Shown: positions 7,047 to 15,362, numbered from the stretch's first letter. The stretch is 48,883 bases of DNA from Pseudomonas sp. R-28-1W-6 (GCF_009799925.1 NZ_WELK01000014.1:1-48883), one strand, 5' to 3'. Program-made: numbers and translations. Notes: generated by a model from the letters alone, not told the origin.

Positions 7047-8600
7047 ATGAGCCAGCCCGTCCGTTTCCCCGTTCTGCCCTACCTGTTCACCAGCCTGCTC
7101 GCCGTGCTGGCGCTCGCCGCCCTGTGGTACGGCATCGGCCGCCCGGTCGTGCTGGCCGATGCCGCCACGCCGACGCACAAGCTGCAGTGCGCCTCCTACA
7201 CGCCGTTCGGCAAGGACCAGTCGCCCTTCCAGCAACCCTTCGTGCTGCGCCCCGAGCTGGTGGATGCCGACCTGGCCCTGCTGGCCCAGCGCTTCACCTG
7301 CATCCGCACCTACTCGCAGATCGGCCTGGAAGGCATTCCCGAGCTGGCGCGCAAGCATGGCCTGAAGCTGCTCGCCGGCGCCTGGGTCAGCAGCAACCCG
7401 CAGGACACCGACCGCGAAGTGGCGGCGCTGATCGACACCGCCAACCGCTACCCGGACGTGGTCGACGGGGTGATCGTCGGCAACGAGGTGCTGCTGCGCA
7501 AGGACGCCACCGCCGAACGCCTGATCCAGCTGATCGGCCAGGTCAAGGCCGCGGTCAAGCAGCCAGTCACCTATGCCGACGTCTGGGAGTTCTGGCTGCA
7601 GCACCCCGAGGTGGCGCCGGCGGTGGACTTCATCACCATCCACCTGCTGCCCTACTGGGAAGACGAACCCAGCGGCATCGAGGACGCCCTGCACAAGGTC
7701 GCCGAGGTGCGCCAGACCTTCGGCAACAGCTACGCGCCCAAGGACATCCTGATCGGCGAAACCGGCTGGCCAAGCGAGGGCCGCCAGCGCGAGACCGCCC
7801 TGCCCAGCCGGGTCAACGAGGCGCTGTTCATCCGCGGCTTCGTCAAGCTGGCCGAGGACAATGGCTGGCGCTACAACCTGATCGAGGCCTTCGACCAGCC
7901 ATGGAAGCGCGACAGCGAAGGCGCCGTCGGCGGCTACTGGGGTCTGTTCGATGCCGACCGCGGCGACAAGGGCATCCTCGCCGGGCCGGTGTCCAACCTG
8001 CCGCACTGGCCGCTGTGGCTGGGTCTGAGCGGCGTCCTGTTCGGCCTGAGCCTGCTGCTGGCCGGCGCCCCGGCGTCGCGTCGCGCCGCCCTGCTGCTGC
8101 CGCTGAGCGCCGCCCTCGGCGCCGCCTGCATCGCCGGCTGGGGCGAACTGGCCAGCATCACCAGCCGCAACGGCGGCGAGTGGCTGTGGGCCGGCGCGCT
8201 GCTGGTGCTCAACCTGATCGTCCTGGCGCATGTCAGCCTGGCCCTGTCCGCCCGCAACGGCTGGCGCGCAGGGCTGTTCGCCTGGCTGGACAGTCGCGGC
8301 GGCTGGTGGCTGGCCGCCAGCGGCTTCGCCGGCGCGATCCTGATGCTCGGCCTGGTGTTCGACGCGCGCTACCGCAGCTTCCCGAGCATGGCCCTGCTGC
8401 TGCCGGCCCTGGTCTACCTGTGCCGCCCGGTCGGCGGCCCGCACCGGGAAATCGCCCTGCTGGCGGTGCTGATCGCCGCCGGCATCGCCCCGCAGCTGTA
8501 CCAGGAAGGCCCGCACAACCTGCAGGCCATCGGCTGGGCGCTCACCTCGGCGCTGCTGGTGGCGGCGCTGTGGCGCAGCCTGCGGTTCAAGCGCGGCTGA
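7047..8600 (+). CDS. Membrane-anchored glycoside hydrolase family 17-like beta-glucan enzyme
   Basis: A 517-residue protein with an N-terminal membrane anchor (about residues 12-30), a periplasmic GH17-like (beta/alpha)8 domain (about 45-310) and about six C-terminal hydrophobic helices (325-510). The two catalytic glutamates stand in GNEVLL (Glu147, acid/base) and GETGWPS (Glu238, nucleophile), the standard GH17 motifs. Related Pseudomonas proteins are annotated as beta-(1-3)-glucosyltransferase or beta-1,6-glucan synthase; a role in periplasmic or cyclic glucans is likely but unproven. No glycosyltransferase family 2 gene sits next to it, unlike NdvB, where both domains are fused. Confidence 0.83.
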   Translation: MSQPVRFPVLPYLFTSLLAVLALAALWYGIGRPVVLADAATPTHKLQCASYTPFGKDQSPFQQPFVLRPELVDADLALLAQRFTCIRTYSQIGLEGIPELARKHGLKLLAGAWVSSNPQDTDREVAALIDTANRYPDVVDGVIVGNEVLLRKDATAERLIQLIGQVKAAVKQPVTYADVWEFWLQHPEVAPAVDFITIHLLPYWEDEPSGIEDALHKVAEVRQTFGNSYAPKDILIGETGWPSEGRQRETALPSRVNEALFIRGFVKLAEDNGWRYNLIEAFDQPWKRDSEGAVGGYWGLFDADRGDKGILAGPVSNLPHWPLWLGLSGVLFGLSLLLAGAPASRRAALLLPLSAALGAACIAGWGELASITSRNGGEWLWAGALLVLNLIVLAHVSLALSARNGWRAGLFAWLDSRGGWWLAASGFAGAILMLGLVFDARYRSFPSMALLLPALVYLCRPVGGPHREIALLAVLIAAGIAPQLYQEGPHNLQAIGWALTSALLVAALWRSLRFKRG

Positions 8601-8615
8601 GACGCCAGCAACAGC

Positions 8616-8643
8616 AAAAAGGGACGCCCAGGCGTCCCTTTTT
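8616..8643. terminator. Bidirectional terminator
   Basis: Arms GGGACGCC (8621-8628) and GGCGTCCC (8631-8638) are flanked by five A on the left and five T on the right. The hairpin can therefore end both the GH17 gene and the convergent membrane-protein gene. Confidence 0.92.
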
Positions 8644-8659
8644 GCATTCCGGCAAGGCC

Positions 8660-9031
8660 TCAGGCGCTGACGGGCACCTGGCGCACCAGGCGCAGCCCCG
8701 CCAGGACCACGGCGAACACCGCCAGGCTGGCGCTGTACAGCACCAGCGCCGGCAGGCCGACCAGCAGCGCCAGCAAGGCCAGGCCCCAGCCCAGGCGCCC
8801 CGGCATGCAGAAGGCCAGCAGCGCCAGACCCAGGGCGGTGCTGGCGATCACCCGGAAATGGATCAGCCAGCCCAGCCCGGCGCGCGCCTGGCACTCCCAG
8901 CGCGCCGCCTCGTCCACGCACAGGCCCACCCACTGGCTGTCCTCCATCAGGGCGAAACGCACGCCGTAGCTGGCCGCCAGCCACAGTGGCAGAAGCAGCA
9001 ACAACACGAGCAAGGGCAGATGACGGGACAT
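8660..9031 (-). CDS. Hypothetical inner-membrane protein
   Basis: A 123-residue, very hydrophobic protein with three to four predicted membrane segments (residues 5-22, about 55-75, 80-110) and two cysteines in a short loop (VGLCVDEAARWECQ). I do not recognise a named domain; it looks like a conserved Pseudomonas protein. CGGAG lies 8 bases before the ATG. It converges with the GH17 gene across a shared terminator and diverges from the next gene. Confidence 0.7.
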   Translation of the reverse strand: MSRHLPLLVLLLLLPLWLAASYGVRFALMEDSQWVGLCVDEAARWECQARAGLGWLIHFRVIASTALGLALLAFCMPGRLGWGLALLALLVGLPALVLYSASLAVFAVVLAGLRLVRQVPVSA

Positions 9032-9116
9032 GGGCGAACTCCGGTGGTCGAAAAAGCGGCGCCCAGCTTAATCGGCCTGCTGATTAGTGCAACAACGGCA
9101 TTCTAGAATGCACGCC

Positions 9117-9686
9117 ATGAATGCCCGTCGCCTGCTCTACGCCCTCGCCGCCCTGTCCGTGCTCTGGCTCGGCTGGGCCATGCTGCAACCGCCTGCGTCC
9201 CTGCCGGATCACGGTCAGCCGGGCGCGGCCGGCTACCGCCTGGCCGGGCACACCATCACCCCGCTCGAGCCGTTCCAGCTTGAGGCCCGCGTGCTTGGCC
9301 GCGAAGACTACCGCTTCGACCGCGGCGCCCAGGTCTCGCCCACCGACCTGGCCTTGGGCTGGGGACCGATGGCCGACCCGCAGGTGCTGGCGCAAATCGC
9401 CATCAGCCAGGGCAACCGCTGGTATCGCTGGCGGGTCGAGGAGTTCCCCATCCCGCGCCGCGAGATCGAGATCCACAGCGCCAACATGCACCTGATCCCG
9501 GCCAACGCCGCGGTGGCCGACGCCCTGGCCGCGGTGCGGCCGGGCCAGCGCATCGCCCTGCGCGGGCAGCTGGTCGAGGTAAAGGGCGATGACGGCTTCC
9601 GCTGGCTCAGCTCGCGCACCCGCGAGGACACCGGCGACGGTGCCTGCGAGCTGATCTGGGTGGAGCAGCTCAGCCGCGTCGACTGA
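9117..9686 (+). CDS. Conserved membrane-anchored protein of unknown function
   Basis: A 189-residue protein with one N-terminal hydrophobic segment (ARRLLYALAALSVLWLGWAML) followed by a soluble, probably periplasmic domain of about 165 residues. The latter contains WYRWRVEEFPIPRREIEIHSANMHLIPA and a late RGQLVEV motif; I do not recognise the family. The start could also be the ATG at 9108, since neither has a clear ribosome site. It precedes the secreted hydrolase gene by about 80 bases. Confidence 0.7.
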   Translation: MNARRLLYALAALSVLWLGWAMLQPPASLPDHGQPGAAGYRLAGHTITPLEPFQLEARVLGREDYRFDRGAQVSPTDLALGWGPMADPQVLAQIAISQGNRWYRWRVEEFPIPRREIEIHSANMHLIPANAAVADALAAVRPGQRIALRGQLVEVKGDDGFRWLSSRTREDTGDGACELIWVEQLSRVD

Positions 9687-9766
9687 GCGCCACGGCACTC
9701 TTCGCCCTTGCGCTTGTCCTAGCCCTGCTATTCACTGCCCTACGCCTCATGCAAAAGGATTCGGCC

Positions 9767-11065
9767 ATGTCCCGCTTGCCCGCCCTTGCCGCCCTGCTCG
9801 GCAGCCTGCTGGCCATCCTGCCCGTGCAGGCCGCCGACATCGACGCCGCCAGCTATGGCTACCCGTTGAGCAACCCGTTCGAGGCGACCATCGCCAGCAC
9901 GCCGCCGGCCCTGCGCCCGCAGCTGCCGGCCGACGACGACATCGACCAGGCCGACTACGACCTCAAGCTGCGCCCGGAACGCGAGTTCCAGCTGCCGAAA
10001 AACTTCTGGCCGGTGACCAAGCTTCGTTACCGCCTGGCCCGGCAGGACGGCCGCGCGCCGCTGATCTTCATCATTTCCGGTACCGGCGCGCACTACGCCA
10101 GCAGCAAGACCGAGGACCTCAAGCGCCTGTTCTACGGCGCCGGCTACCACGTGGTGCAGCTGTCCTCGCCGACCAGCTACGACTTCATGAGCGCCGCCTC
10201 GCGCAGCGCCACTCCCGGCATCTCCAGCGCCGACGCCGAGGACCTGTACCGGGTGATGATGGCCGTGCGCGCCCAGCACCCCAGGCTGGAGGTCAGCGAG
10301 TTCCACCTGGTCGGCTATAGCCTCGGCGGGTTGCACGCGGCCTTCGTCAGCGAACTGGACGAGCGCATGCGCAGCTTCAACTTCAAGCGCGTGCTGCTGG
10401 TCAACCCGCCGGTCAACCTGTACACCTCGGTGAGCAACCTCGACCGCCTGGTGCAGACGCGGGTCGCGGGGATCGACAGCGGCCCCACCTACTTCGAGCA
10501 GATGCTGGAGAAACTGGCGCACTACTTCGAGGCAAAGGGGCATATCGATCTGAATGAGGCCATGCTGTACGACTTCCTGCAGACGGACGAGCAGCTGAGC
10601 AACGAACAGCTGGCCATGCTGATCGGCAGTGTCTTCCGCTTCTCCTCGGCGGACATCGCCTTCACTTCGGACCTGATCAACCGCCGCGGCCTGATCACCC
10701 CGACGCAGTACCCGATCCGCGAGGGCACCAGCCTGACGCCCTTCTTCGAGCGCGCCCTGCAGTGCGACTTCGACTGCTACCTGAGCGAACAGCTGCTGCC
10801 CTACTGGCGCGCCAAGTACGACGGCGGCAGCCTGCTGCAAATGGTCGACCAGGCCAGCCTGTACGCCCTCGAGGGCTACCTGAAGAGCAGCGCCAAGGTG
10901 GCCGTGATGCACAACGCCGACGACCTGATCCTCGGCCCCGGCGACCTCGGTTTCCTGCGCCGCACCTTCGGCGAGCGCCTGACCCTGTACCCGCTCGGCG
11001 GGCACTGCGGCAACCTCAACTACCGCGTCAACAGTGACGCCATGCTGGAGTTCTTCCGTGGCTAA
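9767..11065 (+). CDS. Secreted alpha/beta serine hydrolase
   Basis: A 432-residue protein with a signal peptide (SRLPALAALLGSLLAILPVQA, cleavage near residue 22). The alpha/beta fold is shown by LIFIISGTGAHYASSK (oxyanion region), the nucleophile elbow GYSLGG with Ser185, and late DD and GGHCGN segments that could supply Asp and His. The substrate is unknown. The start at 9767 has AAGGAT 8 bases upstream; an in-frame ATG 18 bases earlier is less likely. Its last codons overlap the GTG start of mlaA, so an envelope-lipid role is conceivable, as MlaA handles phospholipids, but this is only inference. Confidence 0.85.
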   Translation: MSRLPALAALLGSLLAILPVQAADIDAASYGYPLSNPFEATIASTPPALRPQLPADDDIDQADYDLKLRPEREFQLPKNFWPVTKLRYRLARQDGRAPLIFIISGTGAHYASSKTEDLKRLFYGAGYHVVQLSSPTSYDFMSAASRSATPGISSADAEDLYRVMMAVRAQHPRLEVSEFHLVGYSLGGLHAAFVSELDERMRSFNFKRVLLVNPPVNLYTSVSNLDRLVQTRVAGIDSGPTYFEQMLEKLAHYFEAKGHIDLNEAMLYDFLQTDEQLSNEQLAMLIGSVFRFSSADIAFTSDLINRRGLITPTQYPIREGTSLTPFFERALQCDFDCYLSEQLLPYWRAKYDGGSLLQMVDQASLYALEGYLKSSAKVAVMHNADDLILGPGDLGFLRRTFGERLTLYPLGGHCGNLNYRVNSDAMLEFFRG

Positions 11066-12005
11066 CAGGCCGTTGAAAAATGTTGGCGAGGCAGCCGAAG
11101 CTAGGCGCAACGTTAGTAACAGCCTACGGCTGGTCAAAACGGCGAAGAAGCGCAGTTTACGAGTTGTAAATGAGCATTCTGAGCCTGTTTTTAACGACGC
11201 ATCGGCAACGCAGGTAGTTTTTCAACGGCCTGCTAAGCGAGGGATTTCGCATGCAGCACTGCTGCTCAGCCTGGCGCTGCCGGCCGGCGCCGCCCAGGCC
11301 GCCACGGATGCCGACGGCTTCACCAACCCCCTGGAGCAGCTGCAGTTCAACCCCAGCCTCGACCAGCGCGAGTTCGAGCGCTCGAGCCTCAGCGCGCTGA
11401 ACGTGTACGACCCCTGGGAGTCGTGGAACCGGCGGGTCTACCACTTCAACTACCGCTTCGACGAATGGGTGTTCCTGCCGGTGGTCAACGGCTACCGCTA
11501 CGTCACCCCACGCCTGGTGCGCAGCGGCGTGAGCAACTTCTTCAGCAACCTGGGCGATGTGCCCAACCTGCTCAACAGCCTGCTGCAGTTCAAGGGCAAA
11601 CGCTCGCTGCAGACCACCGGGCGCCTGCTGCTCAACACCACGGTCGGCGTGGCCGGGCTGTGGGACCCAGCCAGCCGGCTCGGGCTGCCCAGGCAGAGCG
11701 AGGACTTCGGCCAGACCCTGGGCTTCTACGGCGTGCCCGATGGGCCTTACGTCATGCTGCCGCTGCTCGGCCCGTCCAACCTGCGCGACACCGGCGGCAA
11801 GGTCTTCGACTTCGCCGCGGAAAGCCAGATCAACTACCTGAACATGAGCGAAACCAGCAGCGACCACCCGGAAATCACCGGCCTGCGCGTGGTCGACCTG
11901 CGCCACAGCACCAACCTGCGCTATGGCCAGCTCAACACCCCGTTCGAGTACGAGAAGATCCGCTACGTCTACCGCGAGGCGCGCAAGCTGCAGATCGCCG
12001 AGTAG
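11058..12005 (+). CDS. mlaA: MlaA/VacJ-family phospholipid-trafficking protein with an in-frame element in its leader
   Basis: The C-terminal 230 residues are a clear MlaA/VacJ domain: DPWESWNRRVYHFNYRFDEWVFLPV, NFFSNLGDVPNLLNSLLQ, LLLNTTVGVAGLWDPA and EDFGQTLGFYGVPDGPYVMLPL. MlaA sits in the outer membrane and removes surface phospholipids for retrograde transport by the Mla system. The signal-peptide core (AALLLSLALPAGAAQA) lies far from any ATG in frame because a 167-bp element (11066-11232) plus a 4-base target duplication separates it from the natural GTG start at 11058. The 171 added bases keep the frame, predicting a 315-residue product whose hydrophobic core begins near residue 66. 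Removing the insertion gives a normal leader, MAKRGISHAALLLSLAL. There is no lipobox cysteine. GGAG precedes the GTG by 8 bases. Whether the protein is still exported is open. Confidence 0.85.
   Translation: MANRPLKNVGEAAEARRNVSNSLRLVKTAKKRSLRVVNEHSEPVFNDASATQVVFQRPAKRGISHAALLLSLALPAGAAQAATDADGFTNPLEQLQFNPSLDQREFERSSLSALNVYDPWESWNRRVYHFNYRFDEWVFLPVVNGYRYVTPRLVRSGVSNFFSNLGDVPNLLNSLLQFKGKRSLQTTGRLLLNTTVGVAGLWDPASRLGLPRQSEDFGQTLGFYGVPDGPYVMLPLLGPSNLRDTGGKVFDFAAESQINYLNMSETSSDHPEITGLRVVDLRHSTNLRYGQLNTPFEYEKIRYVYREARKLQIAE
11066..11232. mobile_element. 167-bp MITE-like element with 15-bp terminal inverted repeats
   Basis: The ends CAGGCCGTTGAAAAA (11066-11080) and its exact complement (11218-11232) are perfect 15-bp terminal inverted repeats. 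CTAA flanks both sides (11062-11065 and 11233-11236) as a 4-base target duplication. The inside is clearly poorer in GC than the genes around it and encodes no transposase, so it needs a helper in trans. It is open in the mlaA frame from end to end. The parent IS family is uncertain; CTAA targets and GTTGAAAAA-type ends occur among IS5- and IS1182-like elements. Confidence 0.85.
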
Positions 12006-12023
12006 CGAAAAACATCGATATCT

Positions 12024-12066
12024 TCGATTGAATCGACGCGCATTTCGCAACCATCAATTCAATCGA
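12024..12066. promoter_or_regulatory. Two T-N11-A palindromes 30 bp apart, putative operator of the pirin gene
   Basis: TCGATTGAATCGA (12024-12036) is a perfect palindrome around a central G. TCAATTCAATCGA (12054-12066) is the same with one mismatch. Their starts are exactly 30 bp apart, about three helical turns, and they end 41 bases before the pirin start codon. Both fit the T-N11-A form of LysR-type sites. The regulator is not identifiable from the window. Confidence 0.5.
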
Positions 12067-12106
12067 CAGGCATAACATAGGCACATTCCCACTTCGGAGG
12101 TGCCCC

Positions 12107-12958
12107 ATGACCCAGTTCCGCCAAGTCGTCTCCCAGCATATCGGCCAGCCTGCCTCGGACGGCGCCGGCGTGCGCCTGACCCGCGTGTTCGGCGGCGCCG
12201 GCATCGAGCGTTTCGACCCGTTCCTGATGCTCGACGAGTTCGGCTCGGACAACCCCGACGACTACATCGCCGGCTTCCCGCCGCACCCGCACCGCGGCTT
12301 CGAGACCATCACCTACATGCTCGAAGGACGCATGCGCCACGAGGACCACCTGGGCAACGTCGGCCTGCTGCAGAGCGGCGGCGTGCAGTGGATGACCGCC
12401 GCCCGCGGCATCATCCACAGCGAGATGCCGCAGCAGCAGGAGGGCGTGATGCGCGGCTTCCAGCTGTGGCTCAACCTGCCGGCCAAGGACAAGCTGGGCG
12501 CCGCCGGCTACCGCGACTACGGCCCCGAGGAAATCCCGCGGCTGGTCACCCAGGATGGCGTGGCGGTCAGCGTGATCGCCGGACAGTTCGACGACGGCCA
12601 GGTGCAGCAGGCCGGCGCCGTGCAGCGCCCGCAGACCCGGCCGCAGCTGTTCGACCTGCACTTGCCGGCCGGCAGCCGTATCGCCCCGCGCCTGGCCGAT
12701 GGCCAGCGGGTGCTGCTGTATGTGTACGAGGGCGAGCTGGGGGTGAACGGCCATGCCATCGGCAAGAGCCGCCTGGCGCGCCTGTCCGAGCAGGGCGCCA
12801 TCGAGCTGGCCAGCGAGTCCGGCGCGCGGGTGCTGCTGATCGCCGGCACGCCGCTGGGCGAGCCTATCGTGCAGTACGGCCCCTTCGTGATGAACAGCCG
12901 CGAGGAGATCGAGCAAGCCCTGCGCGACTTCCGCGACGACAAGCTGACCGAAGCCTGA
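12107..12958 (+). CDS. Pirin family protein
   Basis: A 283-residue bicupin of the pirin family. The N-terminal cupin keeps the metal ligands of the family: PHPHRGFETITY gives His60 and His62, and IIHSEM gives His104 and Glu106, as in human pirin (Fe) and quercetinase-active bacterial pirins. Bacterial members are reported as quercetin 2,3-dioxygenases or as regulators of central metabolism; which applies here cannot be told. GGAGGT lies 6 bases upstream of the ATG. Tandem palindromes in the promoter suggest tight control. Confidence 0.92.
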   Translation: MTQFRQVVSQHIGQPASDGAGVRLTRVFGGAGIERFDPFLMLDEFGSDNPDDYIAGFPPHPHRGFETITYMLEGRMRHEDHLGNVGLLQSGGVQWMTAARGIIHSEMPQQQEGVMRGFQLWLNLPAKDKLGAAGYRDYGPEEIPRLVTQDGVAVSVIAGQFDDGQVQQAGAVQRPQTRPQLFDLHLPAGSRIAPRLADGQRVLLYVYEGELGVNGHAIGKSRLARLSEQGAIELASESGARVLLIAGTPLGEPIVQYGPFVMNSREEIEQALRDFRDDKLTEA

Positions 12959-12997
12959 GAGCCGGTGGGTTGAGGGGCGGTGCACCGGAGCCGACAA

Positions 12998-13018
12998 CTG
13001 CGGGATCGACTCCCGCAG
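12998..13018. terminator. Stem-loop between convergent pirin and patatin genes
   Basis: An 8-bp stem, CTGCGGGA / TCCCGCAG, with a TCGAC loop lies midway between the two convergent stop codons. There is no T tract, so it is a weak terminator candidate at best. Confidence 0.4.
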
Positions 13019-13057
13019 CGCTCAAGCCACCCCATGCACCGCAGGATCGGCTGGCAG

Positions 13058-14278
13058 TCAGCGCGTCGAGGTCACACCGATGACATCGCTGGCGGTTGAC
13101 GCCGGCACGGCCACGGCCAGGCCGAGGAAGCGGCACAACTCCTGTTTCTGCGCCATGGCGTCCTGATAGCCCAGTTCGATCAGCTCGTTGCAGTAGCCGG
13201 GCTCGAACAGCAGGTAGCTGAGTACCCCGGCCCCGCTGGCGCGGGTCGCCCCGGGGCCGCGCAGGAAGAAGCGCATGGACCGGGCCAGCTCGTGGCGATG
13301 GCGGGCGGCGATCTGGTCCAGCGGCTGGCTGGGGGCGATCACCAGCACCTCCACCGGTTTCAGGCCCAGGCCACGCGGATGCAGGCCGGACGGCACCAGG
13401 CGGCCCATGTGGTTGAGCCGCTCGAGCAACTCGATATCGCCTTCCAGGCTGTCGATGAAGGTGCTGTTGAGCATGTGCCCGCTGATCTGCGCCAGGCTCG
13501 GCGGCCTGCCGCTCTGCGGGCGCGGCACCATCTGGTTGGCCCCACGCCCCAGCGGATTGCCGCTGACCCCGACCACCAGCACGCGATTGGCGCCCAGGTG
13601 CAGGGCCGGGCTGATCGGCGCCGACTGGCGCAACGCGCCATCGCCGAAGTACTCGCGGTTGACCTTCACCGGCGGAAAGATCAGCGGAATCGAGGCGCTG
13701 GCCAGCAGGTGATCGAGGCTCAGGCGGGTCGGCACCCCGACGCGGCGGTGACGGAACCAGGGGTCGATGGTCGCGCGGCCCTGGTAGAAGGTCACCGCCT
13801 GGCCGCTCTCGTAGCCGAAGGCGGTCACCGCCACCGCGCGCAGCTGGCGCATGCGCACCGCCGCGGCGATCCCGGAGAAATCCAGTTCGCGTTCGAGCAT
13901 GGCGCGCAGCGGCGAGCTGTCGAGCAGCGCCACCGGAATATCCCCGCCCATGCCCAGCAGGCTGTGACCGATAAAGCGCCCGGCCTGGCGCAGCACGCCG
14001 GGCCAGTCGGTACGGTAGACCTGATCGCAATGGAAGTTCTGCCAGACCTGGGTCAGGCGGCGGATCGCCTCGCTGAAATGCAAGGCGCCGCAGGCCAGGC
14101 CCACGGCATTGATGGCCCCGGCCGAGGTGCCGACTATCACCGGGAACGGGTTGTGCGCGGCATTCGGCAACAGGTCGGCGATCGCCCCGAGTACGCCGAC
14201 CTGGTAAGCCGCCCGAGCCCCGCCGCCGGAGAGAATCAGCCCGGTCAGCGGGGTTTCGGAATGCACGGCTTGGTTCAT
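13058..14278 (-). CDS. Patatin-like phospholipase
   Basis: A 406-residue patatin-domain protein without signal peptide. The oxyanion loop GGGARAAYQVG (18-28), the nucleophile motif GTSAG with Ser52, and the catalytic aspartate in DGALR (Asp213) make a complete Ser-Asp dyad, so it should be an active lipid acyl hydrolase. The substrate is probably a phospholipid or neutral lipid. The C-terminal 150 residues follow the patatin core and have no domain I recognise. It is transcribed away from the facing lpxL-type gene's stop, about 37 bases downstream of it, so the two may form an operon. Confidence 0.88.
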   Translation of the reverse strand: MNQAVHSETPLTGLILSGGGARAAYQVGVLGAIADLLPNAAHNPFPVIVGTSAGAINAVGLACGALHFSEAIRRLTQVWQNFHCDQVYRTDWPGVLRQAGRFIGHSLLGMGGDIPVALLDSSPLRAMLERELDFSGIAAAVRMRQLRAVAVTAFGYESGQAVTFYQGRATIDPWFRHRRVGVPTRLSLDHLLASASIPLIFPPVKVNREYFGDGALRQSAPISPALHLGANRVLVVGVSGNPLGRGANQMVPRPQSGRPPSLAQISGHMLNSTFIDSLEGDIELLERLNHMGRLVPSGLHPRGLGLKPVEVLVIAPSQPLDQIAARHRHELARSMRFFLRGPGATRASGAGVLSYLLFEPGYCNELIELGYQDAMAQKQELCRFLGLAVAVPASTASDVIGVTSTR

Positions 14279-14315
14279 GAACGATTCCCGCAGGTTTTTC
14301 CGCCAGTATAGGGGG

Positions 14316-15251
14316 CTATCGGCGGCGCTTCTTATACAGCTTCGGCTCGCCCGGCGGGCGGGTCTTGAAGCGCCGATGGGCCCACAGGTACTGCTCCGGG
14401 TGCTGACGAATGGCCGTTTCGACCCACTGGTTGATGCGCAGGCAGTCGGCTTCCTCGCTCTCACCGGGGAAATCGGCCAGCGGCGGGTGGATGGTCAGCT
14501 GATAACCCCGACCATCGGCCAGGCGGCACTGGGTAAAGGGCACGACGATGGCCTTGCCCAGCCGGGCAAACTTGCTGGTGGCCGTCACGGTAGCCGCCTG
14601 GATACCGAACAGCGGCACGAAGACACTGCGCTGGGCGCCGTAGTCCTGATCCGGCGCATACCAGATTGCCCGGCCGCTGCGCAGCACCTTGAGCATCGAC
14701 CGCACGTCATCACGCTCGATGGCCGTGGCGTCGAGATTGTGCCGCTCGCGGCCGCGGCGCTGGATATAGTCGAAGGCCGGATTCTTGTGTTCACGGTACA
14801 TGCCATCGATGGTGTGTACCTGCCCCAGCAGCGCGGCGCCGATTTCCAGGGTGGTGAAGTGCATCGCCATGAGAATCACCCCCTGGCCGTCCGCCTGGGC
14901 CTGCTTGAGCAGCTCCAGGCCCTTGATGTGAGCCAGGCCGGCCAGGCGCCGCCGCGACCAAAACCAGCCCATGGCCGCTTCGAAGAAGGCCATGCCGGTG
15001 GAGGCAAAGTTTTCACGCAGCAGCAACTGCCGCTCGGCGGTCGACAACTGGGGGAAACACAGCTCGAGATTGCGCTCGATGATGTGCCGCCGCGCGCCAG
15101 CCAGGTGATACATCAGCCAGCCGAGCCCACGCCCCAGCACCAGCAGCCAGCGATACGGCAACTGCACCAGCAGCCAGAGCAGGCCCATTCCCAGCCACAA
15201 CGGCCAGAAACGCGGATGCAGGAAATAGACTCTAAATTGCGGGCGATCCAT
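14316..15251 (-). CDS. lpxL: Lipid A biosynthesis lauroyl (late) acyltransferase
   Basis: A 311-residue LpxL/HtrB-family protein with one N-terminal membrane segment (about residues 15-40). The H-X4-E catalytic motif is HFTTLE (His131, Glu136), followed by the family segments GMYREHKNPAFD and APDQDYGAQRSVFVPLFG. These inner-membrane enzymes add secondary acyl chains to Kdo-lipid A or lipid A from acyl-ACP. Pseudomonads have two such genes, and which chain this one adds is not decidable here. The ATG at 15251 is preferred over one 33 bases upstream because the chain then begins like other family members. It diverges from minC. Confidence 0.9.
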   Translation of the reverse strand: MDRPQFRVYFLHPRFWPLWLGMGLLWLLVQLPYRWLLVLGRGLGWLMYHLAGARRHIIERNLELCFPQLSTAERQLLLRENFASTGMAFFEAAMGWFWSRRRLAGLAHIKGLELLKQAQADGQGVILMAMHFTTLEIGAALLGQVHTIDGMYREHKNPAFDYIQRRGRERHNLDATAIERDDVRSMLKVLRSGRAIWYAPDQDYGAQRSVFVPLFGIQAATVTATSKFARLGKAIVVPFTQCRLADGRGYQLTIHPPLADFPGESEEADCLRINQWVETAIRQHPEQYLWAHRRFKTRPPGEPKLYKKRRR

Positions 15252-15362
15252 GAAACATTCCGGACAGACGACAAGGCCGGGCATTCTACAGGACTCGCCG
15301 CGGCTTGCGGCCTCACGGTCTTATCGTTATAAGTCGTCGCCATCACAAGGCACGACAAGACC

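Noticed and set aside
6771..8984. A 737-codon open frame on the minus strand across the GH17 gene
   Set aside because: Ala/Gly/Gln-rich shadow frame without motifs; it also crosses a bidirectional terminator and another gene.
11034..11057. ATG at 11034 as the start of mlaA
   Set aside because: It lies well inside the hydrolase gene and has no better ribosome site. GTG at 11058 restores a perfect leader once the element is removed.
11251..11360. ATG at 11251 as the start of mlaA
   Set aside because: It has GAGGG upstream but is in a different frame; its product MQHCCSAWRC is not a signal peptide and does not enter the MlaA domain.
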